Shown piece after piece: positions 5,779 to 10,014 of a stretch of 12,792 nt of DNA. Source of the DNA: Chloroflexota bacterium (GTDB lineage: Bacteria > Chloroflexota > Anaerolineae > Anaerolineales > UBA4823); the NCBI GenBank assembly GCA_023395675.1, contig JAEWYL010000252.1, forward strand, positions 1 through 12,792, written 5' to 3'. A model generated the notes under the pieces. It ran no database searches. It was not told the DNA's origin and saw nothing but the letters and a program-made list of their open reading frames with translations. The position numbers and the translations under genes were made by a program. Numbering within the stretch: position 1 is the stretch's first letter; each line of letters starts with the position of its first letter.

Positions 5779-8427
5779 TCAGGGCTCCCCCACGATTTCG
5801 AAGATCCACACCCGGTCCTGGTGGTAGACCGGGCGATAGTGCGGGCTGGCGAGCAGCGCCTCCACCGGCAGCAGGGGGCCGGGGGAGTTGACCCCGCCCT
5901 GCTGCTGCCCGATATAGGCGTGAGTGACGCCCCGCTCCTGCAGCAGGCGCAGCACCTCGGGGTGGTCCACGCCCTTCTCCAGGATGGCGGCGGCCACCGC
6001 GTTGGTCCAGCGGATATGGTTCGGGAGCGGGCCCTGCTCCACGCCGTAGGTGAGCGGGGGCAGGGTGGAGAGGCGGCCGCCGAGATAGGGCAGCCACCAG
6101 CCGCCGTCGGAGCCGGCGGTCAGGCTGTCGTTGTAAGCGAAGAAGGCGTTGACCAGGAAGCGCGCCTCGGGCGGGGTGTTCGCGCGCACCCAGGCGGCGG
6201 CGCGCAGGTCCGGCCGGGTGGCCAGGGCGAAGCGGGCCGGCTGCACGTCGCGCAGGCGCGGGCGGGCGAAGAGCAGGCCGCCCCCCAGCAGCAGGGCCGC
6301 CAGCAGGGCCGGGGCCAGGCGCGCCCACCCGGGCGCGGGACGGGTTTCACCCGCGAGGCGGCAGGCGAGCGCCTCCACGCCCCAGCCCAGCGCCGCCCCG
6401 CAGAGCACCGCGGCGGGGATATAGGCGGCGATAAAGACGGCGAAATTGCTGATGGCGCCGCGCCCCGGCAGGTTCAGCCAGTGCGGGTTGGCGGCCAGGA
6501 AGACCAGGAACCACCACAGCGCCAGCAGGGCCGCGCCGCGGGCGCGCCGCCACAGCCCCCAGGCCAGCAGCACCGGCAGCAGCAGCCACAGCCCCGCCGG
6601 CAGGTACTCGAACAGGTTTCCGATCGTGCCGGCTGCGCCGGCCGCGGCGGTCTGCCCGGGGGAGGCGCTGAGGCTGCGCCCGAAATTGACCAGGATGCGC
6701 CCGATGAACAGGTTGATGAACCAGGGCAGGAAGAGCAGCGCGCCCCCTGCGCCCAGCAGGGCGGTGCGCCCGGCCCCCTGCCGCAGCCTGCGCCAGGCGA
6801 GGCGCAGCCCCCCGGGCCCGGGCAGGGAGAGCAGCAGCCAGGCGGCGAAGAAGAGCACGGCGTAGATCAGCACGATATAGTGCGTCAGCGCCAGCCCCCC
6901 CAGCAGCACCCAGGCCAGCAGGTACAGCCCCCGGCTGCGGCGCAGGGGGGCCGCCCGCTCCAGCGCCAGCCAGGAAACGAAGACGGCAGCCGGCAGCAGG
7001 GTCTGCCCGGCGAGCTGGGTGTAGCGCCCCCAGTTGGCGTAGGCGGCGGGCATGGGGGAGAGCAGCCCGGCCGCCAGCAGCGCCGCCGGCCCCGCCCAGG
7101 GGCTTTTTCCAATTTTCACCGCCAGGGGGACCAGGGCCAGCGCCGCCAGCCCGTTGAGGATCTGCCCGCTCCAGATCAGCGCCTGCGGGGCCTGCAGGCC
7201 GGTGACCCAGGCGAACACCGCCGCCAGGCTGTGAAACCCGAAGTGGTAGGTGAAGGAATAGAGCTCGGCATAGGGGAGCCAATCCTGGAACAGTCCGCCG
7301 CGGTCGAGAATGAGCTGCGCCATCAGGCTGTGCTGGTAAGAATCGCCGAAGAGGGGCAGGTCGAGGCCGCGCACGTTCCAGAAGCGCAGGGCGAAGAGCA
7401 GGGCCAGCAGCAGGGCCAGGGCCAGGCCCGCCCAGCGCTCGCCCCAGACGCGTCCGGGCCGGTCTTGCGCATAGCTGTGGTTCGAGCCCGGAGGCGCGGC
7501 GGGCTGTGCGCCGCCCGCCGGGGGAGCGGGCTCGCTTTCGAAAGGTTCAGCCGCCGGGGAGGCCGCTTTTCCACGCCGGGATCGCCAGGCGCGCCCGGCC
7601 AGCAAAGCGCGCCCGGCCAGCAAAGCGCGCCCGGCCAACCAGGCGGCGCCCGCCAGGGGCGGCAGCCAGGCGTACAGGGGCCCCAGGTGCAGCCCGATCA
7701 GCCCGGTCCACAGCAGGAGCAGGGGGTAGACCGCCAGGCTGGCGCCGGCGGCCAGCCCGGCGCGCTCCCCCCAGCGCAGGCCGCCCCAGCCGGGCAGCAG
7801 ACCGTCCAGCAGGGCCCAGCCCGGCAGCACGAACAGGAAGGCCCCCGCCAGCAGGTAGCCCAGCCAGCGCAGTCCCTCGCCCAGCAGCCCGAGCAGCAGC
7901 GGCCCCGGCTCGTACACCAGGCGGAAGGCGAGCTGCGCCTCCTGGGCGCTGCCGTCCCGGTAGAGGGCCCCGTGCAGGTAGCTGTCGCCCGGGGCCGTGC
8001 CGTACTGCACCCGCCCCTCGCCGCGCAGCTCCAGGGAGGCGTAATAATCTTTTCCGGTTGAATCGGGCAGGGCCGGGAAGGTGAAGCGGGCGAAGCCGGG
8101 CTCCTGCAGGCGCTCCAGGGGAAGCTCGGCGGTGTGCAGGTCCTGGGCGGCCCCCGGGCTGCTGCGCAGGTGGAGCACCAGGCTGCCGGGGCCGGGTTGG
8201 GGCGCTTTCAGGTAGACCGCCAGCCCCGAGAGCCCGCCGTAATGGGCCTGGAAGGTCTGCCCCGCCGTACCCCCGGCCTCCAGGGGCTGGAGCTCGGGGT
8301 AAGCGCCCTGCTCGGAGCGCACCAGCGGCGCGCAGGCGCTCAGGAGCAGCAGGCAGAGCAGGAGCAGCCCCGCTATGGCCCGGCGGGAGGCTGCGGCGGC
8401 GAATTTGGGAGAGATTTCGGCCTTCAT
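5779..8427 (-). CDS. Lipobox-bearing GT-C-like membrane protein with N-terminal ectodomain
   Basis: An 882-aa protein in four parts. Residues 1-32 form a lipoprotein-type signal: basic start, hydrophobic LLLLCLLLL and lipobox LSAC with C32. Residues 33-175 look like an exported beta-sandwich or jelly-roll domain. From about 176 to 720 many transmembrane helices resemble GT-C glycosyltransferases, with acidic outer-loop motif LFGDSYQHSLMAQLI (359-373) and YHFGFHSLAAVFAWVTG (394-410). Residues 721-882 are a soluble, probably outer-face domain. Between helices, residues 264-325 form a cytoplasmic or loop linker that starts with a tandem AGRALL repeat and continues Pro/Ala-rich. Start ATG 8427 has GAGGG four bases before it, inside a hairpin arm. 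The gene is coupled to the downstream 530-aa GT-C gene. I infer glycosyl transfer from a lipid-linked donor; activity, and whether C32 is really lipidated, are uncertain. A Wzy-like polymerase is an alternative. Confidence 0.7.
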   Translation of the reverse strand: MKAEISPKFAAAASRRAIAGLLLLCLLLLSACAPLVRSEQGAYPELQPLEAGGTAGQTFQAHYGGLSGLAVYLKAPQPGPGSLVLHLRSSPGAAQDLHTAELPLERLQEPGFARFTFPALPDSTGKDYYASLELRGEGRVQYGTAPGDSYLHGALYRDGSAQEAQLAFRLVYEPGPLLLGLLGEGLRWLGYLLAGAFLFVLPGWALLDGLLPGWGGLRWGERAGLAAGASLAVYPLLLLWTGLIGLHLGPLYAWLPPLAGAAWLAGRALLAGRALLAGRAWRSRRGKAASPAAEPFESEPAPPAGGAQPAAPPGSNHSYAQDRPGRVWGERWAGLALALLLALLFALRFWNVRGLDLPLFGDSYQHSLMAQLILDRGGLFQDWLPYAELYSFTYHFGFHSLAAVFAWVTGLQAPQALIWSGQILNGLAALALVPLAVKIGKSPWAGPAALLAAGLLSPMPAAYANWGRYTQLAGQTLLPAAVFVSWLALERAAPLRRSRGLYLLAWVLLGGLALTHYIVLIYAVLFFAAWLLLSLPGPGGLRLAWRRLRQGAGRTALLGAGGALLFLPWFINLFIGRILVNFGRSLSASPGQTAAAGAAGTIGNLFEYLPAGLWLLLPVLLAWGLWRRARGAALLALWWFLVFLAANPHWLNLPGRGAISNFAVFIAAYIPAAVLCGAALGWGVEALACRLAGETRPAPGWARLAPALLAALLLGGGLLFARPRLRDVQPARFALATRPDLRAAAWVRANTPPEARFLVNAFFAYNDSLTAGSDGGWWLPYLGGRLSTLPPLTYGVEQGPLPNHIRWTNAVAAAILEKGVDHPEVLRLLQERGVTHAYIGQQQGGVNSPGPLLPVEALLASPHYRPVYHQDRVWIFEIVGEP
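7589..7637. repeat. In-frame 18-bp tandem repeat (about 2.7 units)
   Basis: The unit gcgcgcccggccagcaaa occurs exactly at 7589-7606 and 7607-7624, and its first 13 bases again at 7625-7637. As a multiple of three it adds six residues (AGRALL, read on the minus strand) per unit without a frameshift. It codes for residues about 264-280 of the 882-aa membrane protein, at the end of a hydrophobic helix and the start of a low-complexity linker. Confidence 0.95.
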
Positions 8428-8630
8428 CCAGCCCTCGAACGCCCCTGCGCCGCTGCCTCCGCTCCCGGTTCGAGGGGGAGGGGCTGCAGCCGGCCCGCGG
8501 CGCGGCGGTTGTTGGGGCCTGGGGAGGCGCGCAGGGGGATAGAGAGGGGTGAGACGGTCATGGGAGCGCTGAATTTCCCCGGGTCGGGCGTGAGGCCGGT
8601 CCCGGGGCAGGGGCTGGTCGCCGGCTGGGG
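8428..8630 (-). other. Intergenic spacer between GT2 gene and 882-aa gene
   Basis: A 203-base GC-rich spacer. It holds the ribosome-binding-site hairpin at 8432-8476 and an inverted repeat CCCCGGG/CCCGGGG (8577-8583 with 8601-8607) just past the GT2 stop. The latter lacks a U-tract, so I do not call a terminator. I find no convincing promoter and no open frame with coding character. The leader may be transcribed from the GT2 promoter or have its own unrecognised start. Confidence 0.5.
8432..8476 (-). promoter_or_regulatory. Hairpin burying the Shine-Dalgarno of the 882-aa gene
   Basis: On the minus strand CCCTCGAAC (8476-8468) is followed, after 27 bases, by its exact complement GTTCGAGGG (8440-8432). 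The right arm ends four bases before the ATG at 8427 and contains GAGGG, the only plausible ribosome-binding site next to that start. In an mRNA the nine-pair stem would mask it. The pairing is read directly; a regulatory role (temperature, ligand or translation of a leader) is inference. The G-rich loop also carries GGAGG, which is too far from the ATG to be the main site. Confidence 0.5.
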
Positions 8631-9647
8631 CTATTTTGCCGCCGGATGGGCCTCCACCTCCGGGGTCTCCTCGCCGCCGGGCGGCGCGCCGTCCCGGGGA
8701 CGAGCCGTCTCCTCCAGCTCGATGCGCCGCTGGCGGTAGAGCACCTCCTCCAGGATTTTTCGGTTGCAGCCCACCAGGTCGGCCAGCCGGCCGATGAGCA
8801 GGATCTGGAAGCCGACGATGAGCAGCACCGCCGCCAGGATCAGCGACTGGACGTGGCCCCCGCCCTGCCCGACGAAATAGAAGTAGAGGAAGCGCAGCCC
8901 CAGGGCCAGCCCGCCCAGGCAGAAGAGCGCTCCCAGGGCGCTGAAGACCCGCAGGGCGCGGTACATGGTGTACGAGCGGATGATGGTGGCGGAGGAGTTT
9001 GCCAGGTAGTGGGGGATGCTGCGCATCAGGCGCGAGGGCCGGGTGGAGGGGTTGGTGCGCACCGGCACGTACTGCACCGCCATGCGCCGCGCCCCGGCCT
9101 GGATCAGGGTTTCCAGGGTGTAGGAATACTCGCTCAGCACCAGGGTGTGCATGGCCGCCTCGCGGCTGATGGCGCGGAAACCGCTGGTGGCGTCGGGGAT
9201 TTTCAGCCCGGAGGCGCGCCCGATAACCCAGCTTCCCAGGCGCTGCAGGCGGCGCTTCAAGGGGGAGAACTCCTCCAGGCTCCCCACGCCCCGGTCGCCC
9301 ACCACCAGGTCGGCCTGCCCGTCCAGGATGGGCCGCACCAGGCGCAGGATGTCCTCGGCGTTGTACTGGTTGTCGGCGTCGGTATTGACGATGATGTCCG
9401 CCCCGCGCTGTAGAGAGGCCTCCAGCCCCGCCATAAACCCGGCCGCCAGCCCGGCGTGGCGCGGCAGGCAGACCACGTGGTGCACGCCCGCGGCCCGGGC
9501 GGCTTCCGCCGTCCCGTCGGTGCTGCCGTCGTCAATCACCAGGTACTCGATCTCGTCCACGCCCGGCAGGGCGCGCGGCAGGCCCTGCACCGTCTGGGGC
9601 AGGGTCTGGAATTCGTTATAACAGGGGATCTGGATGATGAGTTTCAA
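8631..9647 (-). CDS. GT2 polyprenyl-phosphate glycosyltransferase (DPM1/dolichyl-phosphate-sugar synthase-like)
   Basis: A 338-aa enzyme with an N-terminal GT-A catalytic domain and two C-terminal hydrophobic helices (about 232-260 and 265-290). Family landmarks in order: IPCYNE (7-12), VIDDGSTDGT (37-46), NTDADNQY (88-95) with the metal-binding D90-x-D92, and DATSGFRAIS (152-161). Enzymes of this type transfer a sugar from a nucleotide donor to polyprenyl phosphate at the cytoplasmic face, feeding GT-C enzymes, and two GT-C-like proteins follow directly. The start is TTG at 9647: the frame reaches a stop 39 bases upstream (TGA at 9684-9686) with no ATG or GTG between, and translation from TTG begins exactly at the first beta strand. 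Shine-Dalgarno is poor. The C-terminal tail (about 315-338) is acidic, Pro/Gly-rich and probably disordered. Stop TAG at 8631-8633. Confidence 0.87.
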   Translation of the reverse strand: MKLIIQIPCYNEFQTLPQTVQGLPRALPGVDEIEYLVIDDGSTDGTAEAARAAGVHHVVCLPRHAGLAAGFMAGLEASLQRGADIIVNTDADNQYNAEDILRLVRPILDGQADLVVGDRGVGSLEEFSPLKRRLQRLGSWVIGRASGLKIPDATSGFRAISREAAMHTLVLSEYSYTLETLIQAGARRMAVQYVPVRTNPSTRPSRLMRSIPHYLANSSATIIRSYTMYRALRVFSALGALFCLGGLALGLRFLYFYFVGQGGGHVQSLILAAVLLIVGFQILLIGRLADLVGCNRKILEEVLYRQRRIELEETARPRDGAPPGGEETPEVEAHPAAK

Positions 9648-9697
9648 GGGTCCGGCGGGCCTGGTCGCGCAATATCGGGGTGCTCAGATCGTGGGGA

Positions 9698-9706
9698 AGT
9701 ATACCA
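9698..9706 (-). promoter_or_regulatory. Extended -10 promoter candidate for the glycan cluster
   Basis: On the minus strand the sequence TGGTATACT (9706-9698) matches an extended -10 element (TG-n-TATACT, five of six in the hexamer). It lies in a conspicuously AT-richer pocket about 50 bases before the TTG start of the GT2 gene. The -35 region at the expected distance (about 9721-9726, GTCCCT) is poor, as is normal for extended -10 promoters. A start site near 9690 would give a leader of about 40 bases. It sits downstream of the peptidase terminator, so it separates two transcription units. Confidence 0.5.
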
Positions 9707-9755
9707 TAGAGGGAGGCGGGAGGGACGCGCGGGTACCCCCGGCGGAGGATCGCGG

Positions 9756-9771
9756 GGTGCGAGGCGCTTTC
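9756..9771 (+). repeat. Solitary arm of the GGTGCRAGGCGC motif
   Basis: GGTGCGAGGCGCTTTC at 9756-9771 is the exact 16-base reverse complement of GAAAGCGCCTCGCACC at 9951-9966, the left arm and tail of the terminator. It has no adjacent partner, unlike the other four copies. Confidence 0.75.
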
Positions 9772-9836
9772 CTGGCTTGTTCCGGTTCTTTGCAGGCGAA
9801 GATTCAGGCCCGTCCTGGGACTATCGCAGGGGTAGG

Positions 9837-9887
9837 AGCGCCTTGCACCTGGGGGAGGGGTTTTTCGCGGCGAAGGTGCAAGGCGCT
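9837..9887. other. Hairpin built from the GGTGCRAGGCGC motif (14-bp arms)
   Basis: AGCGCCTTGCACCT (9837-9850) pairs exactly with AGGTGCAAGGCGCT (9874-9887) around a 23-base loop with an oligo-T run (9861-9865). Its core differs from the terminator arms by one transition (GCAAGG for GCGAGG), present as a compensated pair in both arms. Neither strand has a U-tract after the stem, so it is not a typical terminator. Confidence 0.75.
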
Positions 9888-9954
9888 GCCCCGCCGGCTG
9901 CGGTGCTGCCGGGCGGCGTTCCACGCCTGACCTGCCGGTTTTGGGTGATAGAAA

Positions 9955-9990
9955 GCGCCTCGCACCGGATACTCACCCGGTGCGAGGCGC
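9955..9990 (-). terminator. Intrinsic terminator-like hairpin after the M23 peptidase gene
   Basis: Fourteen-base perfect arms GCGCCTCGCACCGG (9955-9968) and CCGGTGCGAGGCGC (9977-9990) with an eight-base loop. On the minus strand the stem starts 24 bases after the peptidase stop codon (10015-10017) and is followed by TTTCTATC, a short U-rich tail. GAAA on one side can pair with TTTC on the other with a two-base bulge, so it might also work on the plus strand. Confidence 0.8.
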
Positions 9991-10014
9991 GGTTTCAGCC
10001 TGATCGGGCCGGTC

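Larger units (their letters stand above)
9648..10014 (-). other. Intergenic region between peptidase and glycan cluster
   Basis: This 367-base stretch contains no convincing gene; short open frames across it lack start signals and family features. It holds the terminator at 9955-9990, a second hairpin at 9837-9887, a solitary arm of the same motif at 9756-9771 and the promoter candidate at 9698-9706. The remainder, for example 9772-9836 and 9888-9950, shows nothing I recognise. Confidence 0.6.

Noticed and set aside
5560..8061. Plus-strand open frame of 833 codons
   Set aside because: Antisense to the two GT-C genes. Its product is Gln/Arg/Gly/Pro-rich with no domains, typical of the complement of a GC-rich membrane-protein gene.
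8577..8607. CCCCGGG/CCCGGGG inverted repeat as terminator of the GT2 gene
   Set aside because: Seven-base arms with a 17-base loop and no U-tract on the minus strand; in such GC-rich DNA this can arise by chance.
9756..9990. CRISPR array
   Set aside because: The repeated motif is only 12-16 bases, alternates in orientation and has irregular spacing (8 to 65 bases between neighbours); no cas genes are near.
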